Assembly (NCBI GenBank): GCA_051888795.1
Contig: JBJFCD010000050.1
Location: forward strand, 1 to 64,000
Direction of reading: 5' to 3'
DNA from: MD308 sp051888795
GTDB taxonomy: Bacteria > Bacillota > Clostridia > Lachnospirales > Lachnospiraceae
Length of the DNA stretch: 64,000 nucleotides
Part shown: positions 43,926 through 53,312 of the stretch, piece after piece
How the letters are laid out: every line of letters starts with the position of its first letter
Position numbering within the stretch: the stretch's first letter is position 1
Notes under the pieces: generated by a model
Seen by the model: only the letters and a program-made list of their open reading frames with translations
The model's database searches: none
What the model was told of the DNA's origin: nothing
Program-made: the position numbers and the translations under genes

Positions 43926-44801
43926 TTATTTTCCCCGTTCTGCCATCAGAAGTTCAATTTCCTGTTCATTGATACCAACCATTGCTTCTCCTAAATCTTC
44001 TGACAACTCTGCAATTAATTTTGCGTCGGTATAATTTGTAACAGATTTTACAATAGCTGCTGCACGTTTGGCTGGATTTCCAGATTTAAAAATACCGGAA
44101 CCAACAAATACACCTTCTGCGCCAAGCTGCATCATCAAAGCAGCATCTGCCGGAGTTGCTACTCCGCCTGCCGCGAAATTCACTACCGGAAGTTTTCCAT
44201 TTTCATGCACATACTGAAGCAAATCCACCGGAACCTGAAGCTGTTTTGCTGCTTCAAAAAGTTCGTCCAGGCGTAGATTCTGAACTCTTCGTATCTCTGC
44301 ATTCATTGCTCTCATATGACTGACTGCCTGAACAACATCCCCTGTTCCCGGCTCTCCTTTTGTCCGGATCATAGATGCTCCCTCTGCAATACGGCGAAGT
44401 GCTTCTCCGAGATCACGTGCTCCACAAACAAATGGTACTTTAAACTCATGTTTATTAATATGATAAATATCATCTGCCGGAGATAATACTTCGCTCTCAT
44501 CAATATAATCGATTTCAATTGCCTCTAATATCTGTGCTTCAACAAAATGACCGATTCTGCATTTCGCCATTACCGGAATAGAAACTGCTTCCTGAATCCC
44601 TTTGATCATTTTGGGATCGCTCATTCTTGAAACACCGCCAGCCGCACGAATATCTGCGGGAATGCGCTCTAATGCCATAACAGCACACGCTCCTGCTTCC
44701 TCAGCAATTTTCGCCTGCTCCGGAGTCGTCACATCCATAATAACTCCGCCTTTTAACATCTGTGCCAGTTGTTTATTTAATTCATATCTTTCGTTTGCCA
44801 T
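43926..44801 (-). CDS. pdxS: pyridoxal 5'-phosphate synthase, synthase subunit
   Basis: 291 residues, full length and very conserved: MDVTTPEQAKIAEEAGACAV, ALERIPADIRAAGGV and AGGVATPADAALMMQLGAEG are visible. PdxS forms a dodecamer that makes PLP from ribulose/ribose 5-phosphate, glyceraldehyde 3-phosphate and ammonia. It heads the pdxST operon with a TTTCAA-16-TATAAT promoter. No MocR-type regulator gene is adjacent. PLP made here would also feed the neighbouring CysK. Confidence 0.97.
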   Translation of the reverse strand: MANERYELNKQLAQMLKGGVIMDVTTPEQAKIAEEAGACAVMALERIPADIRAAGGVSRMSDPKMIKGIQEAVSIPVMAKCRIGHFVEAQILEAIEIDYIDESEVLSPADDIYHINKHEFKVPFVCGARDLGEALRRIAEGASMIRTKGEPGTGDVVQAVSHMRAMNAEIRRVQNLRLDELFEAAKQLQVPVDLLQYVHENGKLPVVNFAAGGVATPADAALMMQLGAEGVFVGSGIFKSGNPAKRAAAIVKSVTNYTDAKLIAELSEDLGEAMVGINEQEIELLMAERGK

Positions 44802-44844
44802 GAATTTTTCCTACCTTTCATATGTATATAGTGTATATTCAACT

Positions 44845-44872
44845 ATTATACATATAACTGTCTCGTTTGAAA
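44845..44872 (-). promoter_or_regulatory. Promoter of pdxST
   Basis: On the minus strand TTTCAA (44872..44867), 16 bases, TATAAT (44850..44845), about 45 bases before pdxS. Confidence 0.7.
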
Positions 44873-44948
44873 CATCCAGTTTTTACATTTTTATCCAAGC
44901 CAGTTTTAAAATCATACATTCATAATGTAGATTCATTCACACAAAAAT

Positions 44949-44983
44949 AAAAACTTCCGGAATAAATCCTCCCAGAAGTTTTT
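44949..44983 (-). terminator. Terminator of the IscR-like gene
   Basis: AAAAACTTC pairs with GAAGTTTTT around an inner CCGG...CCCA bulge; on the minus strand it ends GAAGTTTTTATTTTTG, just after the Rrf2 stop at 44989. Confidence 0.85.
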
Positions 44984-44988
44984 ATCAT

Positions 44989-45402
44989 TTACTCATGTTC
45001 ATTTTTTATTAAATCTGCCAATGTAATACCATCTACATATTCATTTATGACTTTCCACATTCCTTCCCAGAACGAAAGAGTCGTACAATACTCTTTTCTC
45101 GGACACTGATTCGGTTCATCTTCTATACAGGCTATTGGAGAAAGACTCCCTTCTGTTGTACGAAGAATCTCCCCGACAGTATATTCTTCCGGTTTCCTGG
45201 CAAGTTTGTAGCCGCCATTATTCCCTCGATAACTTTTTACATAACCCGCTTTTGTCAGCAATGGCATAATCTGCTCCATATATTTTAACGTAATTGCCTG
45301 CCTTTTTGAAATATCTTTCAGACGTATATATTCGCCATTATCATTCATTGCCAAATCTGCCATAATCCTTAAGGCATAACGACCTTTCGTAGAAACCTTC
45401 AT
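44989..45402 (-). CDS. Rrf2-family regulator, IscR-like (Fe-S)
   Basis: 137 residues: MKVSTKGRYALRIMADLA, a winged helix with ITLKYMEQIMPLL and GGYKLAR. A Cys triad is present (ACIEDEPNQCPRKEYC: Cys-x8-Cys-x5-Cys), the ligand set of IscR/NsrR-type cluster-sensing members, in contrast to the other Rrf2 protein here. It probably regulates Fe-S assembly or redox genes; none are adjacent apart from the FAD oxidoreductase upstream on the same strand, about 85 bases away. Confidence 0.85.
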   Translation of the reverse strand: MKVSTKGRYALRIMADLAMNDNGEYIRLKDISKRQAITLKYMEQIMPLLTKAGYVKSYRGNNGGYKLARKPEEYTVGEILRTTEGSLSPIACIEDEPNQCPRKEYCTTLSFWEGMWKVINEYVDGITLADLIKNEHE

Positions 45403-45488
45403 ATTTTCACCCTCTGCATCTTTCTGATGTCAGTTATTATAGCATACTTTGCTTTTATTTTCATCTCAAATCCCATGAAGGACAAAAT

Positions 45489-46865
45489 TTATTCTGCCAT
45501 CGTCTCCATAATGCGATTTGCTACATATACGCCGCTTGCAGAAGCATGTGACAGTGAATGAGTCACTCCACTTCCGTCACCGATTACATACAAACCTTTA
45601 TGCCGAGTCTCCAGATGATTATCAAGTTCTACCTCCATATTGTAGAATTTAACTTCCACACCGTAGAGCAACGTATCATCATTTGCCACACCCGGCGCTA
45701 TCTTATCCAACGCATATATCATCTCAATAATACCATCTAATATCCTCTTTGGAAGAACCAGACTTAAATCACCTGGTGTAGCTACAAGAGTCGGTCTTAC
45801 AGTACTTTCCTCTATACGTGCAGCATTGCTTCGCCTTCCTCGTTCCAGATCTCCAAAACGCTGTACGATCACTCCGCCGCCCAACATATTAGACAGCTTT
45901 GCAATACTCTCTGCATATTCATTACTGTCTTTAAACGGCTCAGAAAAATGCTTTGCCACAAGGAGAGCAAAGTTTGTGTTCTCTGTTTTTCTGGTTGGAT
46001 CTTCAAAACTGTGTCCATTCACCGTCACAATCCCATTTGTATTCTCATTTACAACAATTCCATTGGGATTCATACAGAAAGTTCGTACATTATCCTCAAA
46101 TTTTCCTGTCCGATAGACAATCTTGCTCTCATATAATTCATCCGTAATATGTGAAAAAATAACTGCCGGAAGTTCTACACGCACTCCTATATCTACACGG
46201 TTTGATTTTGTAGGAATATTAAGATCCTCGCATATTGATTCCATCCATTTACTTCCGCTTCGCCCTACAGATACAATACAATTATCACATACTACTTCTC
46301 TGTCCTCGGTAAAAATATGATATTCATTTTCCAGTTTTTTTATTTTTTTGACCGGTGTTCGGAAATAAAACTCTACTTTATCTTTCAGCAAATTATACAG
46401 ATTTTCAAGGACAACATAATTTATATCCGTTCCAAGATGTCTTACTGACGCTTCTAAAAGAGTGAGTTTATTCTGCATACAAATCTTTTTGAAATCAGAA
46501 CCTGCTGTAGAATACATCTTTGTGCTTTCCCCACCATATTTAACATTTATATCATCAACATAATGCATTAACTCAATTGCTGTTTCGCGACCGATATACT
46601 GATATAAGGTACCGCCAAAATCATTGGTAATATTATATTTTCCGTCAGAAAAGGCTCCTGCGCCGCCAAATCCATTCATAATCGCACAGGATTCACATTT
46701 AATACAGGATTTCACCTTTTTCCCATCAATTGGACAATGGCGTTTCTCAAGTGTATTTCCTGATTCAAAAACGGCTACTTTCAGGTCTGGTCTTTTAACT
46801 GCAAATTCATACGCTGAAAATATACCTCCCGGGCCTGCGCCGATAATTACTACATCATACTTCAT
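45489..46865 (-). CDS. FAD-dependent oxidoreductase (COG2509-like)
   Basis: 458 residues. The amino-terminal dinucleotide fold IIGAGPGGIFSAYEFA, a Cys-rich segment (CPIDGKKVKSCIKCESC), GFGGAGAFSDGKYN and the late YVIGDGSGVTHSLSHASASG mark the COG2509 group of putative FAD-dependent dehydrogenases. Substrate and partner are not known. The Cys-rich segment could bind a metal cluster or be a redox switch. It has its own start signal and no linked genes on the upstream side. Confidence 0.83.
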   Translation of the reverse strand: MKYDVVIIGAGPGGIFSAYEFAVKRPDLKVAVFESGNTLEKRHCPIDGKKVKSCIKCESCAIMNGFGGAGAFSDGKYNITNDFGGTLYQYIGRETAIELMHYVDDINVKYGGESTKMYSTAGSDFKKICMQNKLTLLEASVRHLGTDINYVVLENLYNLLKDKVEFYFRTPVKKIKKLENEYHIFTEDREVVCDNCIVSVGRSGSKWMESICEDLNIPTKSNRVDIGVRVELPAVIFSHITDELYESKIVYRTGKFEDNVRTFCMNPNGIVVNENTNGIVTVNGHSFEDPTRKTENTNFALLVAKHFSEPFKDSNEYAESIAKLSNMLGGGVIVQRFGDLERGRRSNAARIEESTVRPTLVATPGDLSLVLPKRILDGIIEMIYALDKIAPGVANDDTLLYGVEVKFYNMEVELDNHLETRHKGLYVIGDGSGVTHSLSHASASGVYVANRIMETMAE

Positions 46866-46925
46866 CTTACATCCTCCTTATTCTAACATCAGTGTAACCA
46901 GATTTGTAAAATGTATTATTCCAAC

Positions 46926-46975
46926 AAAAAAGACTGTTTTGCAAAATCTTTCTGATTTCGAATCACAGCCTTTTT
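46926..46975 (-). terminator. Terminator of the discoidin/DUF6273/FN3 gene
   Basis: AAAAAGGCTGT and ACAGTCTTTTTT (minus strand) pair with one mismatch around an inner GATT/AATC stem, with a T-run. It lies 15 bases after the stop at 46991. Confidence 0.8.
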
Positions 46976-46990
46976 ATTTACTTTTAAATG

Positions 46991-49417
46991 CTATTTTATT
47001 TTAACAGATTTCGCCTTGCTCCATGATGAATAATAGGTCTTTCCGTTAACCGTCATATATGTTCTTACCTGTACATAGTACTTCTTCTTAGCCTTTAGAT
47101 TGGTAATTTTCTTGCTTGTGGACTTGTAGCCTTTCACAGTCTTGGTCTTGGCATTTGTCATCTTCGAAGATGTGCTGTATCTGATCTGATATCCTGTAAT
47201 CCTCGATGTTGCCATTTTTGCTGACTGTTTCTTCCACTTCACAGTAAATGCCTTTTTTGATCCAGATATCTTTGAAATCAATGTTCCCTTTGGATTTATC
47301 TTAAAGGTTAGCACTTTGCTGCCTTCGTAGTCGCCTTTCAAAGTTACAGTCACATTGTAGATTCCTATATTCTTTCTTCCGGATGCATAATTTACTGAAT
47401 AGCACTTAGAATCCAGAGTTTTGCCTGTTGAATCCTTTATTATGACAGATGGCTTCTTCACTTTGCCGGTATATGTGTATGATGAAGATGAAAGCTTTAT
47501 TTCGCCAATCCGTGGAATGTCGTTTCTTCCTTCTATTTCATGGCAGACGCTGCACTCTCTGTATGCAGTGTAGCCCGCTTCTGTGAGGCTTGCCTTCTTC
47601 GCAGGATTTTCCTTCCAACTATGCTGGTGTTCACTGACATTGACCGCATAAAGCATTCCATCTGTATCCTTGGTTTCCAGCCAGATTTTGCAGTAGGATA
47701 AATCTATACCCTCCTTAATATCCGAAACATTAATCGTTTCTGTTGTACCAATCTTTTTACTGTAATACCAGCCGTTTTCTCCGTCATTGCCCTGTACAAC
47801 AAGTGCCACATTACCTTCGGTACTTCCTTTCACTGCGTTAATATCACCCGTTGTAGTGTTATACATAACTTGACCGATATTCTTATCTTTTCCGTCCAGT
47901 CTCACACTCATTGCCTTATTTGGCGTGATTACCCCTGATTCTGCTTTGTTAGATGATGCTGCTTGTGCGTTAGAAGCAAAGAGCACAGATGACAGATTCA
48001 AATTGGAAGCAGGACACTCACAATAATGCCCGGTGGTAACATCACTCATAACATATCCATTTCCTGACGTAACTGACATATAATGTACTTTCTCACTGTT
48101 ACTAGCGTCAGGTGTGCGAGTCCATGCTTGTTGTAGTTGTTCAAAGTATGTAGTTAGTAATAATACTTTATCGTCATTACTACCTACTTTTATCGTATTA
48201 TTATAACTAGTACCCAAACCACCCGATGCAGGTGCATACAGCGTGTCTGTTGTGGTATAATACACTTCATTCTTTGTATCATATGTTGTTACCGTGGTGA
48301 CATTCATCATACCCTGCTCGGCTTGGGTGAAACAATTCTCATTCTTAGCCATATCTTGCAGTGCCTTACGAAGTAGACTTGCTCCGTAGTGGTTTTTAAA
48401 TACTTCTATACTACCTGCATCTGACCCATAACCTGTTCCCTCAGCATAATCATAATTTGGATTTCCTTCATTATTATAAAATTGCTGTCCTTCTATTATC
48501 GGTAATGCGGCAAAGACGATGGTATTATCACCCGTTACTTCGTCATCTTTTCCTAAGATGTACCACTCCTGTGAATTGCCATACTTGTTTTTACCAAACA
48601 CCAACTTGCCGATATTGGTTGCTTCCCCATTAGAATTCGGGGCAAATGTATTATCCATTAACTGCTCCTTTGTGGCATAGGCTGATACACTTATTTTAAA
48701 CAACTCTTCTTTAGTCTTGGAACAATATATGCACTTGCCGTCCCCGCCAGAAAAATCATGGGCGAGCGGGGCAATAATATCATTCATTACTCCCCCGCAC
48801 CTACTACAGGTTGATTTTTTGTACCCTTGATCTGTACAAGAAGTCGGATCCCTTTCTTCTACCTCCCAGTCATGAGCACAATCTATCAGAGCAAATTCAC
48901 TCATCTGCATTACATCTCCGGCCTGAATTGCGGTAATTTCCAGTTTATAGTACTGATAAGCTGTTTCTGTCTTATCAAACACGAAATCATATTTTTTAAA
49001 GTTTTCATCCTGTAAAACAGTGTCATTAGAAATACTGTGAATTTCTACCCAGTTATCTGTACTATTACCTGTATAATTCTCACATCCATACAGAGTCCAG
49101 CTCTTAGGATTCCTTCCTGGATTCTCATAATTGTCGTTGCCTGTGGTGATTGAGTATCCGCTGATATTAACAGGAGTGGAAGTCTTAAAAATAATGTAGG
49201 CATCTTTAAATTCAGTCACACACCATTTTGTATCGGTTGTTCCATCAATAAGTTCACCTGGACCCTCTGCATTTTCAGAGTAAGTAGATCCGGGCGTTCC
49301 CTCAATCAAAGTGTAAGCCCTCCCAGCCCCCTCTGCCCCCTCTGCAAATACTGTTGTCGGTACAAGTATAAGCACCATACAAATGGTAAGCAATATGCTT
49401 AAAATTTGTTTTTTCAT
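46991..49417 (-). CDS. secreted protein with discoidin-like, DUF6273 and fibronectin-III domains
   Basis: 808 residues from ATG 49417, chosen for AAGGAGGCAGAT just upstream. Signal peptide (about 1-26, ending TVFAEG). Residues about 35-180 resemble an F5/8 type C (discoidin) sugar-binding domain (GELIDGTTDTKWCV; KSWTLYGCENYTG). Two short Cys-pair modules (CSRCGG, CIYC) follow, then a DUF6273-like region (VFGKNKYGNSQEWYILGKDD), another CSVCHE module, and a Lys-rich Ig/FN3 tail (YTGKVKKPSVIIKD; ITGYQIRYSTSSKM; YYVQVRTYM). No sortase motif. It is probably an exported adhesin or glycan-binding protein. It lies directly beside a TetR fragment and may be a later arrival. Confidence 0.75.
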   Translation of the reverse strand: MKKQILSILLTICMVLILVPTTVFAEGAEGAGRAYTLIEGTPGSTYSENAEGPGELIDGTTDTKWCVTEFKDAYIIFKTSTPVNISGYSITTGNDNYENPGRNPKSWTLYGCENYTGNSTDNWVEIHSISNDTVLQDENFKKYDFVFDKTETAYQYYKLEITAIQAGDVMQMSEFALIDCAHDWEVEERDPTSCTDQGYKKSTCSRCGGVMNDIIAPLAHDFSGGDGKCIYCSKTKEELFKISVSAYATKEQLMDNTFAPNSNGEATNIGKLVFGKNKYGNSQEWYILGKDDEVTGDNTIVFAALPIIEGQQFYNNEGNPNYDYAEGTGYGSDAGSIEVFKNHYGASLLRKALQDMAKNENCFTQAEQGMMNVTTVTTYDTKNEVYYTTTDTLYAPASGGLGTSYNNTIKVGSNDDKVLLLTTYFEQLQQAWTRTPDASNSEKVHYMSVTSGNGYVMSDVTTGHYCECPASNLNLSSVLFASNAQAASSNKAESGVITPNKAMSVRLDGKDKNIGQVMYNTTTGDINAVKGSTEGNVALVVQGNDGENGWYYSKKIGTTETINVSDIKEGIDLSYCKIWLETKDTDGMLYAVNVSEHQHSWKENPAKKASLTEAGYTAYRECSVCHEIEGRNDIPRIGEIKLSSSSYTYTGKVKKPSVIIKDSTGKTLDSKCYSVNYASGRKNIGIYNVTVTLKGDYEGSKVLTFKINPKGTLISKISGSKKAFTVKWKKQSAKMATSRITGYQIRYSTSSKMTNAKTKTVKGYKSTSKKITNLKAKKKYYVQVRTYMTVNGKTYYSSWSKAKSVKIK

Positions 49418-49457
49418 TATATCTGCCTCCTTAGAAAATATAATTATTGAGTTTCTC

Positions 49458-49724
49458 TTATTCCGCAACAGCACCCCATCTTGCCTCGGGGTTGTATTTC
49501 ATGATAAGGTCATCCAGATTTTCAAAATAAATGTAAAGCATATTCGAAGTGCACCCACAATGCTTTGACAGTGCCCAGATGCCTGTTCCATGAAGGCCGT
49601 ATTCCGCGAAACAGTCATAACACTTTTCCATGAGAACCACTTGTTTCGCATTCCATTGCTCCTTTGTATAGTTCGCCAATTCACCGCTCCCATTCCTAAC
49701 ATTTGATATATTTAAATGTACCAT
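49458..49724 (-). pseudogene. TetR-family regulator, amino-terminal fragment
   Basis: 88 residues. TKEQWNAKQVVLMEKCYDCF and GTGIWALSKHCGCTSNMLYI are the helix-turn-helix part of a TetR/AcrR protein, ending EN LDDLI. TetR proteins are normally about 190-200 residues; here the ligand domain is replaced by a short unrelated tail (KYNPEARWGAVAE). It ends 41 bases before the discoidin/DUF6273 gene. It is most likely a remnant left when the neighbouring gene was acquired or the regulator was deleted. The 49725..49900 spacer behind it holds nothing I can support. Confidence 0.7.
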
Positions 49725-49900
49725 ATTTCAGATGAAGTTTCAACGAGCTTATAAAACAAAAGATTTGGAGGATATCGATTTTATATCATTAATTGAACTT
49801 TTAAGGTCTACAATCAGTAACCCTCAACCCCGCATAAAGCAGGAATCAATACCAATATATAACACATCATCCTCCTATGTCCGTTTGAATCCAACGCCTT

Positions 49901-51385
49901 TTATAACCATGGATTTTCCGTCGGATATCTCACACCGGCAGGCTGATTATAACCAATCTCATCCACCGGAACACCAATATACTTAAATACTTCATACAAT
50001 GTCTTTCCAAAATGTCCGAATGCAACTGCTCCGTGATGAGGATATCCTCCCTCAATCAGAACATGGCGGTAAAAACGTCCCATCTCCGGAATCGCGAAAA
50101 TACCGATGCAGCCAAAAGATCTGGTTGCAACCGGAAGGACTTCCCCTTCTGCAATATAAGCACGAAGAATATTATCAGCAGTGCTCTGCAACCGGAAAAA
50201 TGTAATATTTCCAGGCATGATATCTCCTTCCAGCGTTCCCTGTGTTACTTCCTCCGGAAGAGAGCGCGCCATAATAAACTGGTGCTTCATCTCACAGAAA
50301 GCGAGCTTTCCTGAGGCTGTATTTCCACAATGAAATCCCATAAAGGTATCCTTCTGTGTATAGTCAAATTTTCCTTTGATATCGCTTTCATACATATCTT
50401 TTGGCACAGAATTATTAATATCCAGTAACGTCACAGTATCATTACTTACCACCGTCCCAATAAACTCACTGAGGGCTCCGTAAATATCGACTTCACAGGA
50501 TACCGGAATCCCCTGAGCTGTCAGACGGCTGTTCACATAGCATGGCACAAAACCAAACTGTGTCTGGAATGCCGGCCAGCACTTACCAGCAATTGCCACG
50601 TACTTACGGTATCCTTTGTGTGTCTCTACCCAATCTTTCAAAGTAAGTTCATACTGTGCAAGCTTTTCTAATATCTCCGGTTTTCTGTTACCAGCACCCA
50701 ATTCCTCTTCCATCTCTTTTACCACTGCCGGGATTCTCTCATCACCTGCATGCTTATTAAATGCCTCGAATAGATCAAGCTCTGAGTTTTCCTCAATTTC
50801 TACACCCATGTTATAAAGCTGTTTGATTGGCGCATTGCATGCAAGGAAATTAAGCGGTCTCGGACCGAAACTTATAATTTTCAGATTTTGGATCCCTTCA
50901 ATGGCTTTTGCAATCGGAAGAAATTCATGGATCATATCTGCACATTCTTCTGCATCTCCTACAGGATACTCTGGAATATACGCATGAATATTGCGAAGTT
51001 TCAGATTATAGCTTGCATTTAACATGCCACAGTATGCATCACCGCGTCCGAATACCAGGTTATTTCCTGTCTCTTCTGCCGCAGCCACAAACATCTTCGG
51101 TCCCTCAAAATGCTTTGCCAGAAGTGTCTCGGAAATCTCTGGTCCAAAATTGCCGAGATATACACAAAGCGCATTGCAGCCTGCTGCTTTAATATTCTCC
51201 AGTGCCTGTACCATATGAATCTCACTTTCTACGATACATACTGGACATTCATAAATATCGTCTGCTCCATATTTCTCGGAATACGCTTTGACTAACGACT
51301 TTCTTCTATTTACTGACAGGCTCTCCGGGAAACAGTCACGACTGACTGCCACAATTCCAATCTTAATTTCAGGCATATTGTTCAT
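49901..51385 (-). CDS. L-fucose/L-arabinose isomerase family protein
   Basis: 494 residues. The fold of FucI/AraA is suggested by LCVYLGNFGPE, the metal/substrate region and the late HPHGAVAFGHFGKTLYEVFKYI-type segment (here PHHGAVAFGHFGKTLYE). AGGAGAATGAAAG precedes the ATG. These enzymes interconvert aldoses and ketoses such as L-fucose/L-fuculose, but this branch is not classical FucI, and many members of it have unproved substrates. It follows a DUF4867 gene (41 bases), a pairing I know from other Lachnospiraceae, and both lie downstream of an AraC regulator. Confidence 0.8.
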   Translation of the reverse strand: MNNMPEIKIGIVAVSRDCFPESLSVNRRKSLVKAYSEKYGADDIYECPVCIVESEIHMVQALENIKAAGCNALCVYLGNFGPEISETLLAKHFEGPKMFVAAAEETGNNLVFGRGDAYCGMLNASYNLKLRNIHAYIPEYPVGDAEECADMIHEFLPIAKAIEGIQNLKIISFGPRPLNFLACNAPIKQLYNMGVEIEENSELDLFEAFNKHAGDERIPAVVKEMEEELGAGNRKPEILEKLAQYELTLKDWVETHKGYRKYVAIAGKCWPAFQTQFGFVPCYVNSRLTAQGIPVSCEVDIYGALSEFIGTVVSNDTVTLLDINNSVPKDMYESDIKGKFDYTQKDTFMGFHCGNTASGKLAFCEMKHQFIMARSLPEEVTQGTLEGDIMPGNITFFRLQSTADNILRAYIAEGEVLPVATRSFGCIGIFAIPEMGRFYRHVLIEGGYPHHGAVAFGHFGKTLYEVFKYIGVPVDEIGYNQPAGVRYPTENPWL

Positions 51386-51426
51386 CTTTCATTCTCCTTT
51401 TCTAAATAATCTTTCTTTGTGCTTTA

Positions 51427-52044
51427 TTATATACAGATATTCTCTCCTTTAAGTCCCTCAAAAGCTCCTTCGATCCCAGCCTCTTCATGAGCAATCAGCC
51501 ATTTATTCGTTGCTGTAATCAGCCTGCTTTCTCCGTTCTTTTCCGGCTGAAAATCAAGTTCCGTATTGGTTCCTTTCGGCAGAACGATAACACAACGAAA
51601 TCCCTCCTCTTCTACTGAACAAGGCGCATAATGAAGTGTCGTCGCATACAATTCCACTGCGGTACCCGCCGGAAGCAGAAACGCTTCAATATTAGCAGTA
51701 TCATAAGCCCCATCTTCTCTGATATCCTGCTGTCTGCCTAAAAGCAAAATCAAATCATTTACCGCAATATCAATCTCTGAAGATCGATGATATTCCACCG
51801 CATTCAATTTATGGTTGTTACCGTTACAATATCCTACCTGAATTGGTATACCACCGTAGCCTCGCTTCGCAAGTTCTTCTCCCGCAGGTGTTGCTTCAAG
51901 CTCTTCCACGGATGGAACATAGATTACATCGTTCGCCGGAAGCGGTGTATGTGCCATAGCTTTCATAAGCACAGTCAAATCATATCCTTTAAGGATTTTT
52001 CCATATGGCTTGAACGCTGCATCAGTTACTGTCTGAATGTTCAT
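51427..52044 (-). CDS. DUF4867 family protein
   Basis: 205 residues from ATG 52044, preferred because AAAAGGGGG stands just upstream; an in-frame start at 52062 would include it. The protein has the DUF4867 cupin-like features (FKPYGKILKGYD; EYHRSSEIDIAVNDLILLLG; PAGTAVELYATTLHYAPC). Function is unproved; it is regularly encoded with isomerases of the L-fucose family, so a role in sugar lactone or epimer handling is possible. It is first of two genes and follows the AraC gene after a terminator. Confidence 0.8.
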   Translation of the reverse strand: MNIQTVTDAAFKPYGKILKGYDLTVLMKAMAHTPLPANDVIYVPSVEELEATPAGEELAKRGYGGIPIQVGYCNGNNHKLNAVEYHRSSEIDIAVNDLILLLGRQQDIREDGAYDTANIEAFLLPAGTAVELYATTLHYAPCSVEEEGFRCVIVLPKGTNTELDFQPEKNGESRLITATNKWLIAHEEAGIEGAFEGLKGENICI

Positions 52045-52166
52045 GATAATCCCCCTTTTCATATGTTTTTCTTGTGTACATTGTAATTCCAGTCAAAAAT
52101 TATCGCGACCTTTAACTTATCCAATTTATGGCAAATTTTTATCTTTTATAAATTTTTAGCAAAAAA

Positions 52167-52187
52167 GAGACTGTTTCAAACAGCCTC
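52167..52187 (-). terminator. Terminator overlapping the AraC stop codon
   Basis: On the minus strand GAGGCTGTTT-G-AAACAGTCTC is followed by TTTTTT. The araC TGA stop is inside the hairpin, so araC and the DUF4867 gene are probably separate units. Confidence 0.82.
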
Positions 52188-53003
52188 CTGATTATTTCGA
52201 TATTCACTTGGCAGCATCCCGTATTGCTTCTGAAATACTTTGGCAAATGATTTACTATTTGCAAATCCATGATTCATTGCAATCTCTCCAATCGGCGTTC
52301 TGGAATTTGCTAGTTCGACAAAGGCATGCTCCAAACGGATCTGATCCAGATAAGCCTTATAATTAGTCCTTGCATACTTTCGAAACATCCGGGAAAGATA
52401 CGTAGGTGAATAGGCGAATATTTTAGCCACACCTTCCAACGTTATCTCTTTGGTATAATTCTCTTTCATATAAGCCGTAATTTCTGATAACTTATTCAAC
52501 CCCTTGTTCTGCCTGACAATCTCTTCACTGACCTCAGTCTTCCGGTATTTTGTCACCAGAAGATACATCAACTGGTAAAACTGTCCCTGTACTTTCAGCT
52601 CATATCCAATCTCATGCTGTACATAGGTTTGATATATCTCCCGAACCAGACGCATGACTTCATCATCCTGTATCCTGGCACTGTGGGAAAAATATATGAA
52701 TCGGTCCTGCGTGTAATATTTTTCAAAACTGTCTAAAGGAATCTGCAGTACCACCGTACAGTTCGGTCTGGGGGAGTGAATCGAATGGATCTCATTGGAA
52801 TTTACCAGTATAAATTCTCCTGACTTCAAATTATATTCCTTTTCATTCAGATAAAAACTGATTTCTCCCTCAAAAAGAGCAAAAATCTCCACCGATCGGT
52901 GCCAGTGCTTGTCCCGGATATAATTACCATCTTTTCCCTCGAATAAAAAAAGCTTAAACGGAATATCATCATTAGGCAAGATCAGTTCATGGCTGTAATC
53001 CAT
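52176..53003 (-). CDS. AraC-family regulator
   Basis: 275 residues. Amino-terminal cupin domain (DKHWHRSVEIFALFEGEISF, about 32-51; GEFILVNSNEIHSI) and carboxy-terminal double helix-turn-helix (EGVAKIFAYSPTYLSRMFRK; then IGEIAMNHGFANSKSFAKVF). The stop lies within its terminator hairpin. It is upstream of and in line with DUF4867 and the isomerase gene, so it probably controls them; it could also act on the divergent sensor-kinase operon. The spacer 53004..53312 behind it holds promoters only. Confidence 0.87.
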   Translation of the reverse strand: MDYSHELILPNDDIPFKLFLFEGKDGNYIRDKHWHRSVEIFALFEGEISFYLNEKEYNLKSGEFILVNSNEIHSIHSPRPNCTVVLQIPLDSFEKYYTQDRFIYFSHSARIQDDEVMRLVREIYQTYVQHEIGYELKVQGQFYQLMYLLVTKYRKTEVSEEIVRQNKGLNKLSEITAYMKENYTKEITLEGVAKIFAYSPTYLSRMFRKYARTNYKAYLDQIRLEHAFVELANSRTPIGEIAMNHGFANSKSFAKVFQKQYGMLPSEYRNNQEAV

Positions 53004-53312
53004 TGTTTTCCTCCTCTCTCACCTACTACTATAGCCCGTATTTCTGTTGATTTCAACAATCAATCATCGAAGATTCTTTCCTTTTTCTTTTTCAAATCCA
53101 TGTAATAAAATGCTTAGTATTTTGGGTTACTCTCGCCTCTGATTTTTACTGTAAAAGTTGTCTAATAATTACCATCCGTTTTTCCATGTGAAGCTTTCTT
53201 TTCTGTTCCAAAAAATATATACTATAATTGGTATATCATAATGTGTGTTTTGCGGGCTTGAGCATTTCACTCAATAACGTTGATTATAAGAAGTTACCTG
53301 TCGGAGGTAGAA
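53004..53312 (+). promoter_or_regulatory. Intergenic region with promoter of the two-component operon
   Basis: This 309-base stretch has no ORF I can support. TATAAT at 53223..53228 (upstream of GGTATATCATAATG) is a good -10 box about 85 bases before the kinase ATG; the -35 is poor, which suggests activation. GGAGGTAG lies just before the kinase start. No CRE-like palindrome stands out. Confidence 0.5.

Noticed and set aside
49732..49986. Plus-strand 84-codon frame
   Set aside because: It has no ribosome site or recognisable family and runs into the isomerase gene antisense; the spacer seems non-coding.
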